In this document: positions 7,607-15,042 of the stretch, piece after piece
How the letters are laid out: every line of letters starts with the position of its first letter
Numbering within the stretch: position 1 is the first letter of the stretch
Assembly (NCBI RefSeq): GCF_000286315.1
Contig: NZ_ALJG01000355.1
Span: forward strand, 1-43,036
From: Paenisporosarcina sp. TG20
Lineage (GTDB): Bacteria; Bacillota; Bacilli; Bacillales_A; Planococcaceae
Direction: 5' to 3'
DNA length: 43,036 nt
Program-made: the position numbers and the translations under genes
The notes under the pieces: generated by a model
Told to the model about the DNA's origin: nothing
The model's input: only the letters and a program-made list of their open reading frames with translations
Databases searched by the model: none

Positions 7607-8137
7607 CTACTCTCTTTTTTGGAACACAACAGCAATGATGATGATCAATCCTTTAACGAATCCCTGAAGATGAGGAGAGACATTCATCATATTCATCATA
7701 TTGTTCAGGATACCCAAAATCAGGATGCCAAAAAGCGTTCCGATTATTTTTCCGCGTCCACCGGTCATACGCGTTCCTCCAATTATAACTGCTGCAATGG
7801 CATCGAGTTCGTATTGCGAACCCGAACTTGAAGAGGATATCGAATTCAGGCGCGAGGTTTCAATGACTGCAGCGACCCCGACCAACATACCAATGAGCGT
7901 ATAGACCACGATTTTGATACGGTCCACGCGGATAGCTGACAGCATCGCCGCTTTTTCGTTCGAACCAATTGCATAGACGTACCTGCCGAATCGGGTTTTG
8001 TGCATCAATATATAAATAAGTACCGCCATCGTGAAGAAAATGACGACGGGAAAATCCAAAATCCATAAATTATTGTTGGCGATTGCAGTAAATCCGCTGA
8101 CTTCAGCTGATACACTGCCTACTTCAGCGAGGAATTC
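7607..8137 (-). pseudogene. C-terminal half of an RbsC-type sugar ABC transporter permease
   Basis: The open frame of about 176 codons encodes the last membrane segments of a BPD_transp_2 permease: FPVVIFFTMAVLIYILMHKT, RFGRYVYAIGSNEKAAMLSAI (the conserved EAA-like loop), LDAIAAVIIGGTRMTGGRGK and a final hydrophobic helix ending FQKRE. Intact relatives have about 320 residues, so some 145 N-terminal residues are missing. The frame runs into a TAA at 8138-8140, where unrelated sequence begins; the frame is open upstream of the ATG at 8059, so that ATG is not a natural start. No ATP-binding or solute-binding gene remains. It is a truncation product, not a working permease. Confidence 0.85.
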
Positions 8138-8610
8138 TTATCTTCTGAAGTTACAAAAAATGGAAGTGTCTTTTCAGTAAAAAATGTGGAAGTATTCACT
8201 TAAACAAACGGGTGGCGGTGGCGATGCTTGAATAAAGACATTACGGCTCCCTTTATGGGGGACGTTCACACGGAGCAACTCGACGGACTACTAAACTATA
8301 CTTTCTCGGTTCCCGCAGATCTATAGGGAGTTACGAAGTCGCTCTCCTCTACCGTTCCTACTAGATACGAAAAGAACCCATACTTTTTATACGCTAGCCT
8401 TCCGATCGGGTACGTCCTGTGAAACCTCTGTAACGGAGGTGGAGGAACAAACCCAAGTCTAGCGATAAGTAATAATCTTTTTTGAACCGTGCATTGCACC
8501 TGTCTGGTAAGAACGTGGGAACATCATTTCAAAATAATAATGATGCTACAGTACAAGCTCTTCGATTAAGAGTAACTTAAAACTTATAATTAATAATACC
8601 ATCGCTAGTT
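8138..8610. other. Unassigned debris beyond the permease break
   Basis: The sequence changes character at about 8138. Near the break two similar blocks occur in tandem, AAAAAATGGAAGTGTC (8155-8170) and AAAAATGTGGAAGTATTCAC (8180-8199), of the kind found as repeated ends of some insertion sequences. 8215-8480 is noticeably GC-richer than its surroundings but has no convincing reading frame on either strand. It could be upstream RNA domains of the intron whose 3' end lies at 8614-8690, or a decayed transposase. I cannot decide. Confidence 0.4.
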
Positions 8611-8613
8611 GGT

Positions 8614-8690
8614 ACGCGGAATGCCTGGAAACTGGCACGTTCCGTGTGGAGTAGGCGAAAAACTGGCGATAACTTCAAATGCTTACCTAT
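8614..8690 (+). ncRNA. Group II intron 3' end (domains V and VI)
   Basis: 8614-8647 has the exact 34-nt architecture of domain V: an 8-bp lower stem (ACGCGGAA / TTCCGTGT, one G-U), a single T, a 5-bp upper stem (GCCTG / CTGGC, with one T-T mismatch), a GAAA tetraloop and the ACG bulge on the 3' side. Positions 2-4 are CGC, a known variant of the AGC catalytic triad. A domain VI-like hairpin follows, GTAGGC (8651-8656) pairing with GCTTAC (8681-8686), and the intron would end ...CCTAT at 8690 in the required AY. No intron-encoded reverse transcriptase is recognisable upstream, so this is a truncated copy. Confidence 0.75.
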
Positions 8691-8692
8691 TA

Positions 8693-8904
8693 CTAACAAA
8701 GTTGAAGAAAGGCATCTTGAAAGATAAAGAAGTTGTAATATCTATGACAAATAAATTAGCAGTAATTCGAGCATCAATTACCAGGAGCATTGAAACATCA
8801 AAGTAAGGCAAGTTGAATCTTTTATCAACCAAATCGAAGCGGAGATAGGTAAATCTATAACAATCGAACACGCAGATTTATTGATCCAGCTTGTAAGGTT
8901 ATAG
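8693..8904 (+). pseudogene. 3' exon of an unidentified interrupted gene, frameshifted
   Basis: Directly after the intron end, one frame reads LTKLKKGILKDKEVVISMTN... to SIETSK-stop at 8806. A one-base shift leads into KVRQVESFINQIEAEIGKSI then EHADLLIQLVRL-stop at 8904, and a strong plus-strand terminator follows. Together this looks like the helical C-terminus (about 70 residues) of a real plus-strand gene whose 5' part is gone. The end of a recombinase or helicase would be imaginable, but nothing in the sequence proves it. Confidence 0.45.
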
Positions 8905-8913
8905 TAACATTCA

Positions 8914-8958
8914 AAAAGGTCTTGTGTGACCCTTAAACGGGAACACAAGGCCTTTTTT
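8914..8958 (+). terminator. Rho-independent terminator, plus strand
   Basis: AAAGGTCTTGTGT (8915-8927) pairs with ACACAAGGCCTTT (8943-8955), followed by a run of Ts. It lies ten bases after the stop of the 3' exon fragment and supports that fragment being a real gene end. Confidence 0.85.
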
Positions 8959-9382
8959 TCTACGATATTAAGATTAACGCACATGCTACATCTCGGGAAC
9001 GATTGATCTGCAAGTCAAACTAAACGATTTGCACTTTGGCGGACACTACGAACGTTTTCTTAGCATATTTGAACACTTCTTGCTAGTTGACGGACGAAAC
9101 CAGTTATTCAAACATTTTCTAAATCATTTAAGAGTTTCTGTATCCGTTAATCCCCGTTAGTTATGGTAAGGTTCCCCTTTTTATCCCAAAGTGAGGGGCA
9201 TTTTTTAGCAGCTGGTACTGAGGAAATAATAATAATGGCATTCGGGGTCGTTTCGTTTCTAAGTGGCGGTACCCCAATTGTCCTTTGCGTAATAGTTTGA
9301 CAAGTTGCACTCTAAAAATTTACAAAAACCGTCCAATACTTGTAACAGCCACCTGAGACAAGCATGTATTTTATTATTGCAA
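8959..9382. other. Non-coding stretch with a weak att-like site
   Basis: No gene is supported. CCCCTTTTTATCCCAAAGTGAGGGG (about 9174-9198, paired CCCC/GGGG followed by Ts) is a weak terminator-like hairpin. A 22-codon hydrophobic frame at 9235-9303 follows a GAGGA sequence but is too short to support. The att-like site at 9161-9174 is listed separately. Confidence 0.4.
9161..9174 (-). other. Weaker att-like site
   Basis: TTATGGTAAGGTTC lies in the same orientation as the rlmH end TTATGATACGGTTC, with 12 of 14 bases matching. Read on the minus strand it gives AACCTTACCATAA, a synonymous way of writing the PYHK end of RlmH. The 13-mer TATGGTAAGGTTC recurs exactly at 9550-9562. It may be an older or foreign att half-site. 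Confidence 0.4.
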
Positions 9383-9544
9383 TCACTCTACTTTATCCGT
9401 ACCACGGTTTTCCTTTTTCAATTTAACATCCTGCTCTTTTGTGAAATCCGGTTCCTCACCGAATTCTGTTCTTAAATTAGGATTGGAGAAACTTGAATGT
9501 CCATCGTTAACCGTGTCGACCTCTTCATTAAGTAGTATGTGTTA
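9383..9544 (-). pseudogene. C-terminal fragment of an unidentified small hydrophilic protein
   Basis: About 53 codons are open from 9544 to the TGA at 9383 (NDGHSSFSNPNLRTEFGEEP then DFTKEQDVKLKKENRGTDKV). There is no ATG, GTG or TTG before codon 40 or so, and the upstream end coincides with the TAA of the att-like site at 9550-9562. The protein-like composition, with many acidic, lysine and asparagine residues, suggests the tail of a small soluble, possibly spore-associated, protein. Its identity is unknown, and truncation at the att-like site is the interesting point. Confidence 0.4.
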
Positions 9545-9549
9545 AAATC

Positions 9550-9562
9550 TATGGTAAGGTTC
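9550..9562 (-). other. Weaker att-like site next to a truncated gene
   Basis: TATGGTAAGGTTC is identical to 9162-9174. On the minus strand GAACCTTACCATAGATTTTAA reads EPYHRF-stop, close to the RlmH end EPYHK-stop. The truncated fragment at 9383-9544 begins right after this stop. Confidence 0.4.
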
Positions 9563-9763
9563 TAGAATCAAATTAACTTTCATTTTCATTTATCCCTGTA
9601 AACAAAAAAAGACTAGTCGATTTGATTGAACTCTTTTAGTGAATGTATGTAATGAATTTATATTCATCACCCATTCACAGAATATCTATTCTATCAAAAA
9701 AATTGGAAAAATAGGGTATTAAATAACGAAAACCATAACTCTAAACTGAGTTATGGTTTCACA
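9563..9763 (-). terminator. Region downstream of rlmH with its terminator (hairpin 9729-9759)
   Basis: AAACCATAACTC (about 9748-9759 on the minus strand) pairs with GAGTTATGGTT (9731-9741) right after the rlmH stop, followed on the minus strand by TTTTCGTT. The rest (9563-9728) is AT-rich and shows no gene. Confidence 0.7.
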
Positions 9764-9782
9764 TTTATTTATGATACGGTTC
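9764..9782 (-). other. att core within the rlmH 3' end
   Basis: TTTATTTATGATACGGTTC covers the last rlmH codons (EPYHK-stop). It is the equivalent of the staphylococcal attB used by Ccr recombinases, and matches the distal copies at 5328-5346 and 3254-3273 with one or two differences. Integration here regenerates an intact rlmH. Confidence 0.7.
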
Positions 9783-10244
9783 ACCCTTAATTATCCGAAA
9801 TGCTCGATACACCTGCTCCACTAATACCAATTTCATCAACTGATGTGGCAAGGTCATCTTTGAAAATGATAGTTTTTCATCCGCTCTCTTCATGACATCT
9901 TCGTGTAAACCAAGTGATCCTCCTATTATGAAAGCCACTTTGCTGCGGCCGTATGTCATAAGAGATTGTATATCTACAGCCAACTGTTCAGACGATTTCA
10001 TTTTTCCTTCTATTGCTAATGCGATGACATACGTATCATCGCTTATTTTGGATAAAATCCGTTCACCCTCTTTTTTCTTGACGATTTCCATATCTGCAAT
10101 ACTTAAGTTTTCGGGTGCTTTCTCGTCTGCTACTTCTACTATTTCAACTTTTGCATAACTTCCTAATCGTTTCGTGTATTCTTCAATCCCCATTTTTAAA
10201 TACTTTTCTTTTAGCTTTCCTACTGAAATTATTACGATATTCAC
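9765..10244 (-). CDS. rlmH: 23S rRNA (pseudouridine-1915 N3)-methyltransferase
   Basis: RlmH is a SPOUT methyltransferase that methylates pseudouridine 1915 of 23S rRNA on assembled ribosomes, using S-adenosylmethionine. The 159-residue length is standard. The knot region is visible in [19 protein letters not shown] and [20 protein letters not shown], and the C-terminus GEPYHK is the conserved end. The start is GTG at 10244 with AAAGGTGG seven bases upstream. A near-consensus DnaA box (10248-10256) overlaps this ribosome site. The 3' end is the known insertion hot spot for SCC elements in staphylococci, and everything to the left of it here looks accessory. Confidence 0.97.
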   Translation of the reverse strand: MNIVIISVGKLKEKYLKMGIEEYTKRLGSYAKVEIVEVADEKAPENLSIADMEIVKKKEGERILSKISDDTYVIALAIEGKMKSSEQLAVDIQSLMTYGRSKVAFIIGGSLGLHEDVMKRADEKLSFSKMTLPHQLMKLVLVEQVYRAFRIIKGEPYHK

Positions 10245-10334
10245 AGGTTATCCACCTTTACATTTTGTTTACAAACACTTTATCCACAGAAGTTATCCAC
10301 ATATACACAGGGTGAAACTATATATGGTGTGCAA

Positions 10335-10499
10335 TCATATGTTCGCCACTAAATAGATTGCTGTAACTTCGCAGTAATCACATTTTGTGGATAACTTTTC
10401 TTCGTCCGTTAATTCTGTTAAAATTGGAAAGGTATTTTGTTCAGCTACAAACATATCAAGTGCATGATCTATATGGGTTTGACAACATTTAATTTTCAT
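10335..10499 (-). CDS. yyzF: CxxH/CxxC protein (YyzF-like)
   Basis: A 54-residue protein starting MKIKCCQTHIDHALDMFVAE, with a CCQTH motif at the N-terminus and CDYC near the C-terminus, probably one zinc site. It matches the short CxxH/CxxC family found between htrA and rlmH in Bacillales. ATG at 10499 has AAAGGATG upstream. The function is unknown; cytoplasmic location is inferred from the lack of membrane segments. A perfect DnaA box is embedded in codons of the middle part. Confidence 0.88.
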   Translation of the reverse strand: MKIKCCQTHIDHALDMFVAEQNTFPILTELTDEEKLSTKCDYCEVTAIYLVANI

Positions 10500-10583
10500 T
10501 TTTTATCATCCTTTCGATTTCCGAATTATCCTCAAAGTTATTCACAATTTATTGTTATTATCCACAATCTATTTTAACAAAGT

Positions 10584-10627
10584 AAAAGCGAGTAGGAAAG
10601 GTGCAACTTCGCACTCCTACTCGCTTT
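10584..10627 (-). terminator. Terminator downstream of htrA
   Basis: AAAGCGAGTAGGA pairs perfectly with TCCTACTCGCTTT around a loop that itself contains GTGCAACTTCGCAC. T-rich sequence follows on both strands, so it may work bidirectionally. Confidence 0.85.
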
Positions 10628-10682
10628 AAAATTTTTTTAAGAATCGGAAAATGTTATCCACAATCAAATAATAGTATAGATA

Positions 10683-11927
10683 TTACACAGCTGAATTATC
10701 TTTTAATATTAATTTGGACTCCATCAGTTCCCCACCGCGATATATTTTCACAGTTAAGTCCTCTCCAACTTCTTTTTCATTGTATAAATGTTTACGTAAT
10801 TCAATCATATTCTCAATTTTTTCTCCATCCATTTCAACGATAACATCATACTTTTTTAATCCAGCTACATCTGCTGGAGATCCTTCAATCACTTCGTCAA
10901 TAACTACTCCCATAGAAATTTCTTCTGGTAAACGAAGCGTTTCACGTTGGTGCAAAGCAGAAACATTAGTTACATCAACAAGTGTAACTCCCATTGATGG
11001 ACGTTTTACTTTTCCAAACCTTTCTAGGTCTTCGATGACTGGAATAACTGAGTTTACAGGAATTGCAAGTCCCATTCCTTCAACTGTTGCTTGTGAAATC
11101 TTCATTGAATTAATACCAATTAATTGTCCTGTTATATTCACAAGTGCTCCACCACTATTTCCTGGGTTAATCGCAGCATCTGTTTGTAATACTTCAGCTT
11201 GCCAATCTTCTTGGTTGTCTCCATTTAAATCTACAGGGATCGTACGGTCTTTACCTGATACCACACCTGTTGTCACTGATCCTGAAAAGTTCAATCCGAG
11301 TGGGTTTCCAATTGCAATTACTGGTTCTCCTAATCTTAATGCATCAGAATCTCCAAATTCAGCAACTGTCGTTACCTTTGATGCGTCCATTTCAAGAACC
11401 GCTAAGTCAGTCCAAATATCCGCGCCTAGTAACTTCGCTTGTACTTTTACACCATCTGCTAAAGTTACTTCAATCTCATTTGCACCTTCAATCACATGAT
11501 TATTTGTAATGACATATGCTTTACCATTGGCTTTTTTGTATATGACACCTGATCCTGTTCCCGCTTCTTGTCCTTCACTTGATGGGCTTAAGAAATTTGA
11601 TGTGGATTGAATATTCGTGACACCTACGACTGAATCTCCGGCCTTTTCCACTGCTTTAGTAACATCTGTTGTGGTATCCATAGTTATCTGTTGGGTTTCG
11701 TTTAATACATCAGATGAATCGTCCCCGTTAACTGAAGTATTACTTCCTGGCATTATGCCAACGAGCGAAGGTAACATCAGCCATACGATTAGTGCCCCAA
11801 TCATTACACCTATAAGTCCACTGAAAAAGTAGCCTCCTTTACTTCCTTTTTTGACATTCCTTAATTTTAATCTATATTCTTCCTGTCCCTCTTGAGGTTC
11901 TTGAGGTTTTTCATCATAATATCCCAT
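10683..11927 (-). CDS. htrA: Membrane-anchored serine protease, HtrA/DegP family
   Basis: A 414-residue HtrA-type protease (YycK/HtrC position at the end of the walRK locus). A charged cytoplasmic N-terminus is followed by one membrane segment (about 34-58, GLIGVMIGALIVWLML), then a trypsin-like domain with the triad His in ITNNHVIEG, Asp in WTDLAVLEMD and Ser in INPGNSGGAL, and one C-terminal PDZ domain (about 310-405, with SPADVAGLKKYDVIVEMDG). It acts outside the membrane on misfolded or cell-wall proteins. It is separated from walJ by about 180 bases, so it probably has its own promoter, and ends at a strong terminator. Confidence 0.95.
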   Translation of the reverse strand: MGYYDEKPQEPQEGQEEYRLKLRNVKKGSKGGYFFSGLIGVMIGALIVWLMLPSLVGIMPGSNTSVNGDDSSDVLNETQQITMDTTTDVTKAVEKAGDSVVGVTNIQSTSNFLSPSSEGQEAGTGSGVIYKKANGKAYVITNNHVIEGANEIEVTLADGVKVQAKLLGADIWTDLAVLEMDASKVTTVAEFGDSDALRLGEPVIAIGNPLGLNFSGSVTTGVVSGKDRTIPVDLNGDNQEDWQAEVLQTDAAINPGNSGGALVNITGQLIGINSMKISQATVEGMGLAIPVNSVIPVIEDLERFGKVKRPSMGVTLVDVTNVSALHQRETLRLPEEISMGVVIDEVIEGSPADVAGLKKYDVIVEMDGEKIENMIELRKHLYNEKEVGEDLTVKIYRGGELMESKLILKDNSAV

Positions 11928-12090
11928 ACCTTTATCGTCCTCTCTGCTATGTGTTATCTTTACTTTACCCGTCCAACATTAAAATTAGATGAAAATAGCT
12001 TTAAAACTTCCTCAAAGTTATAGATGAATTTTTTAATAATAATAACTATACGATAGAATGATATCAATTGATCACTATATCAACAAAAAA

Positions 12091-12111
12091 AACCTCATGA
12101 ATTATGAGGTT
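12091..12111 (-). terminator. Terminator of the walRK-yycHI-walJ operon
   Basis: AACCTCAT/ATGAGGTT stem with a five-base loop followed on the minus strand by eight Ts. The stem touches the walJ stop codon. Confidence 0.85.
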
Positions 12112-12899
12112 TAGACAGTTACTAGTTTAGTTGCTTTATTTGTATCAGTATCATATAGATTCAAAAATTCACCTGTTACTATTCCACAAGATTTGAGTGT
12201 TTGTGTAACACTCATTCGGGCCAAATCTTTCATGTTATTATCTTTACTTAAGTGTGAAAGATAAATACGTGTAGGCTTCTCTTCAACTACTTCACTCATT
12301 GCGACTGCAGCATCTTCATTGGATACATGGCCTACGTCACTTAAAATACGACGTTTTATTGACCAAGGATAGCGACACATTTGTAGCATACCAACATCAT
12401 GGTTACTTTCAAAGATATATGAGTCTGCACCTTGAATATAGCCTTTCATCCGATCACTGACATATCCAGTGTCGGTAATCAATACTAATTTACGCCCATT
12501 CTCATGGAACACGTAAAACATTGGATCCGCTGCATCATGAGATACTGCAAATGATTGAATATCAAGCGATCCAAATGTTTTCACAGTTTCCATGTCAAAA
12601 TGAAATCGCTGATCTAGTGGAATCTTTCCAACTAAGTGGTCCATTGCCTTCCACGTCTTGACGTTAGCATAAATGGGAACTTGATATTTACGGGCAACTA
12701 TTCCTAGACCTTTTATGTGATCACTATGTTCATGCGTGACTAAAATTCCGCTTAACTTTTTATTATTGCGGTCAATAGAAGTTAACAGTTCATCTATTTT
12801 ACGTCCACTTAGACCAGCATCAACTAAGAATGCATGTTCTTCATTTTCTACATAAATCGCATTTCCACTACTACCGCTTGCTAACACACTAAAACGCAT
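12111..12899 (-). CDS. walJ: WalJ/YycJ metallo-beta-lactamase fold nuclease
   Basis: A 262-residue metallo-beta-lactamase-fold protein with the signature [11 protein letters not shown] near residue 55 and further metal ligands in SHDAADPM and SHLSKDN. The opening [18 protein letters not shown] is typical of WalJ (YycJ), proposed to act as a double-strand exonuclease that links cell-wall regulation with DNA replication or repair. It is the last gene of the walR operon, 12 bases after yycI, and its stop overlaps a terminator stem. All metal-binding residues seem present. Confidence 0.95.
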   Translation of the reverse strand: MRFSVLASGSSGNAIYVENEEHAFLVDAGLSGRKIDELLTSIDRNNKKLSGILVTHEHSDHIKGLGIVARKYQVPIYANVKTWKAMDHLVGKIPLDQRFHFDMETVKTFGSLDIQSFAVSHDAADPMFYVFHENGRKLVLITDTGYVSDRMKGYIQGADSYIFESNHDVGMLQMCRYPWSIKRRILSDVGHVSNEDAAVAMSEVVEEKPTRIYLSHLSKDNNMKDLARMSVTQTLKSCGIVTGEFLNLYDTDTNKATKLVTV

Positions 12900-12911
12900 G
12901 ACGAAAACTCC

Positions 12912-13733
12912 TTATTGTTCTACTATTTCCTCGGGATCTTTGCTAAATTCAATAATCTTGCCCTCTACAGCATTAACAAAGTAGTCTTCATTCGTACCAT
13001 CTTGTAATTCTACACGAACTCGCCAGGTGGGTGCAAACACTTGTGTCTCTGTTAATTGAACGAGAGTTGAATAACCTAAGCTTATCAATGAAATTGTAGA
13101 GTTAGGTTTTATCAGATTCCGTTGATACAAGACTTCTACAGCTGTATCATCTGTTAATAAGTTTTCGGTTTGCTCAAAAGCTTCAAGATCTTCCAGTGCT
13201 GTCTGTTCATATTTGTACACTTCATTTTCTTCATTCCAATAGATTGTAAGAAGTGCATTTTGATTATGAAAGATCTGTCGATTATTTATCGTTTGAAAAT
13301 AAGTAGCTTCCATAGAAGTTTCATCAATTTTAAACAATTCATACGATGCACCATTGAATACATGTTCATTTACAAATAAGTTTACAACTGTGGGATTAAC
13401 TAGAGTACCGAGACCAATTGGTTCATTAAAACTGGCCAAAAGTTCTGTGCTATTAAATACTTCGTATGTCTGATTTTCTGATTCTGGTAAATCTTCAAAG
13501 GAATACACCTGAATATTTCCAGAAGCATATGACTCTTTAATGGTATCTACAGGTGTACTGTTAAAACGAATATTATCTGCTTGCAGTCGCTCTTGAATTG
13601 TTGTTTCACCATCTACTTGGTATTCTTGTGCTTCATTATAACGATTAAAAAACAACAAAAACAAGAAAATATTTAAAATAAAAAAAACGATAATAAAGAT
13701 AGTTTTAATCTTATTCCAATCCAACCTACTCAC
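12912..13733 (-). CDS. yycI: Two-component system regulatory protein YycI
   Basis: A 273-residue protein with one N-terminal membrane anchor (about 10-28, IFIIVFFILNIFLFLLFF) and an extracellular YycI domain. In Bacillus YycI works with YycH as a membrane complex that restrains WalK activity. Recognisable end block: PTWRVRVELQDGTNEDYFVN. The start overlaps the yycH stop by eight bases, indicating translational coupling. Confidence 0.93.
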   Translation of the reverse strand: MSRLDWNKIKTIFIIVFFILNIFLFLLFFNRYNEAQEYQVDGETTIQERLQADNIRFNSTPVDTIKESYASGNIQVYSFEDLPESENQTYEVFNSTELLASFNEPIGLGTLVNPTVVNLFVNEHVFNGASYELFKIDETSMEATYFQTINNRQIFHNQNALLTIYWNEENEVYKYEQTALEDLEAFEQTENLLTDDTAVEVLYQRNLIKPNSTISLISLGYSTLVQLTETQVFAPTWRVRVELQDGTNEDYFVNAVEGKIIEFSKDPEEIVEQ

Positions 13734-15042
13734 CTCCTAAATCATCAGACACGAAGCGTGTCCAGATATTATTCGATAAATAAAACCATGTTGGTTCTAA
13801 AATAAGTAAGCGTTGTTCATTATCACGTGTTAAATAATAACCCAATGTAATTTCATCAATATTGTTAAAATCAATTTCTTTCATCCTGTTCAACGCTCGA
13901 GATACTTTCTCCCCTGAAGCCAAATTCGAAATTACAGTATCAAATGGCAAGGACAAGTCAAGGGTGTAATACGGTCTCAAATAATTATAAATACCAGGGC
14001 TTCCCCAATAAGCTGTAATTTTAGTAGAAGTATCACCACTGAAGACCGGATATCCTAACAAAAATAATTGATAATCGATTTGTTGATTTATTGGATTAAT
14101 ACCAGCAAAACGAAAATCGTCAGTCCACCCACCATGTTCATTTACAAAGTCTAGGCTATCGAATACCAATTTTGAAGGGATGGCAGGCGTAAATATTTCA
14201 GAAGAAGGATTTACAAAACTTAAAGTATGTTCTAGTAAATTTACATCCATCAAAGCGGTACCATCCGAATACTGTGCATGATTTGCCCCCACAGGACTTT
14301 GTCTCACTAGGTTAGGGTCATTAAATAGCGCATCTCGAAAGCGATTTATATCAATCTCTTTCAAGTAATACGTATATCGAATACTCTCCACATCATCTTC
14401 AATAAGAAACAGAGATAACTTGCCTTCTCGTTTAACTTCTACGTATTCTGAAAAATTCACATTTGGTGAAACAACTTTCTGTTTGAATATTTCCATATCT
14501 ACATTTTCTGCTATTGCCGAATATAGGGTATTTGTTTTTGAACTAGCGAAGTATATTTTTAGATTTTCACTATCAGATTGACCCCAATTAACAATTAAGC
14601 GATCAAAACTACTCTCAGGAATGTCTGTGATGGAAAAAGGTAAGATTCTATCGTATACCGAAAACGGTACATTGTCTTGGAAAAACAATGTAATGCCATT
14701 ATCTGTAGTCATCAATTTATTTAAATTATCGTTATCTAAATTATTATTTTCTAACTTCAATTCTCTTAGTTCCCAATCCTTCATTATACTAACAACTAGA
14801 TCTAAATCAAACTGAACCATAGAACCAGTCAATTTGTTTTCCTGGTTTACAATCATTTTGTAAGGCTTTATTACATCATTTATACGTTTTTGTTCAGCAA
14901 TAGATATATTCACAACTGGTGGTTGTTGGTTAGTTTCATAAGTCGGCGTATAAGTCCATATTGTGAATGTTAAGGTTATACTTAAAAAGACTAACAGGGT
15001 TAGAATAACCGATTTAGTTTGCTCTACATATCTCAATCCCAT
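13726..15042 (-). CDS. yycH: Two-component system activity regulator YycH
   Basis: A 438-residue protein with one N-terminal membrane segment (SVILTLLVFLSITLTFTIW, about 11-29) and a long extracellular part, the arrangement of YycH, which binds WalK with YycI outside the membrane and lowers or tunes its kinase activity. Conserved-looking pieces are FRFAGINPINQQIDYQLFLL and GYPVFSGD near residue 335-355. It overlaps walK by ten bases and yycI by eight, so expression is coupled. Sequence is weakly conserved in this family; the position in the operon makes the assignment secure. Confidence 0.93.
   Translation of the reverse strand: MGLRYVEQTKSVILTLLVFLSITLTFTIWTYTPTYETNQQPPVVNISIAEQKRINDVIKPYKMIVNQENKLTGSMVQFDLDLVVSIMKDWELRELKLENNNLDNDNLNKLMTTDNGITLFFQDNVPFSVYDRILPFSITDIPESSFDRLIVNWGQSDSENLKIYFASSKTNTLYSAIAENVDMEIFKQKVVSPNVNFSEYVEVKREGKLSLFLIEDDVESIRYTYYLKEIDINRFRDALFNDPNLVRQSPVGANHAQYSDGTALMDVNLLEHTLSFVNPSSEIFTPAIPSKLVFDSLDFVNEHGGWTDDFRFAGINPINQQIDYQLFLLGYPVFSGDTSTKITAYWGSPGIYNYLRPYYTLDLSLPFDTVISNLASGEKVSRALNRMKEIDFNNIDEITLGYYLTRDNEQRLLILEPTWFYLSNNIWTRFVSDDLGGE

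Larger units (their letters stand above)
10248..10662. promoter_or_regulatory. DnaA-box cluster between htrA and rlmH
   Basis: Five perfect TTATCCACA nonamers: 10280-10288, 10293-10301, 10386-10394 (minus orientation), 10558-10566 and 10654-10662. Three more have one mismatch: 10248-10256 (TTATCCACC), 10526-10534 (TTATCCTCA) and 10538-10546 (TTATTCACA). Eight sites in about 415 bp is far above chance. Bacillus subtilis has DnaA-box clusters outside oriC that titrate DnaA, and one is, as I recall, at yydA, the rlmH orthologue. One box lies inside the yyzF reading frame (codons for KLSTK). Confidence 0.85.

Noticed and set aside
7981-7999. CTGCCGAATCGGGTT resembling the mini-element terminal repeat
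   Set aside because: It lies in the conserved coding motif KTRFGRY of the permease, so the similarity is coincidental.
8296-8499. 67-codon frame rich in aromatic and basic residues in the GC-rich stretch
   Set aside because: No family resemblance and no start signal; probably chance in a GC-rich relic.
9235-9303. 22-codon hydrophobic frame behind a GAGGA sequence, like a small toxic peptide
   Set aside because: Too short, spacing to the start is long, and no antisense RNA or partner is visible.
3254-9782. An intact ccr recombinase or restriction system typical of SCC
   Set aside because: No serine-recombinase catalytic region or restriction-modification gene can be read in this interval, so I describe only att-like remnants and not a complete SCC element.
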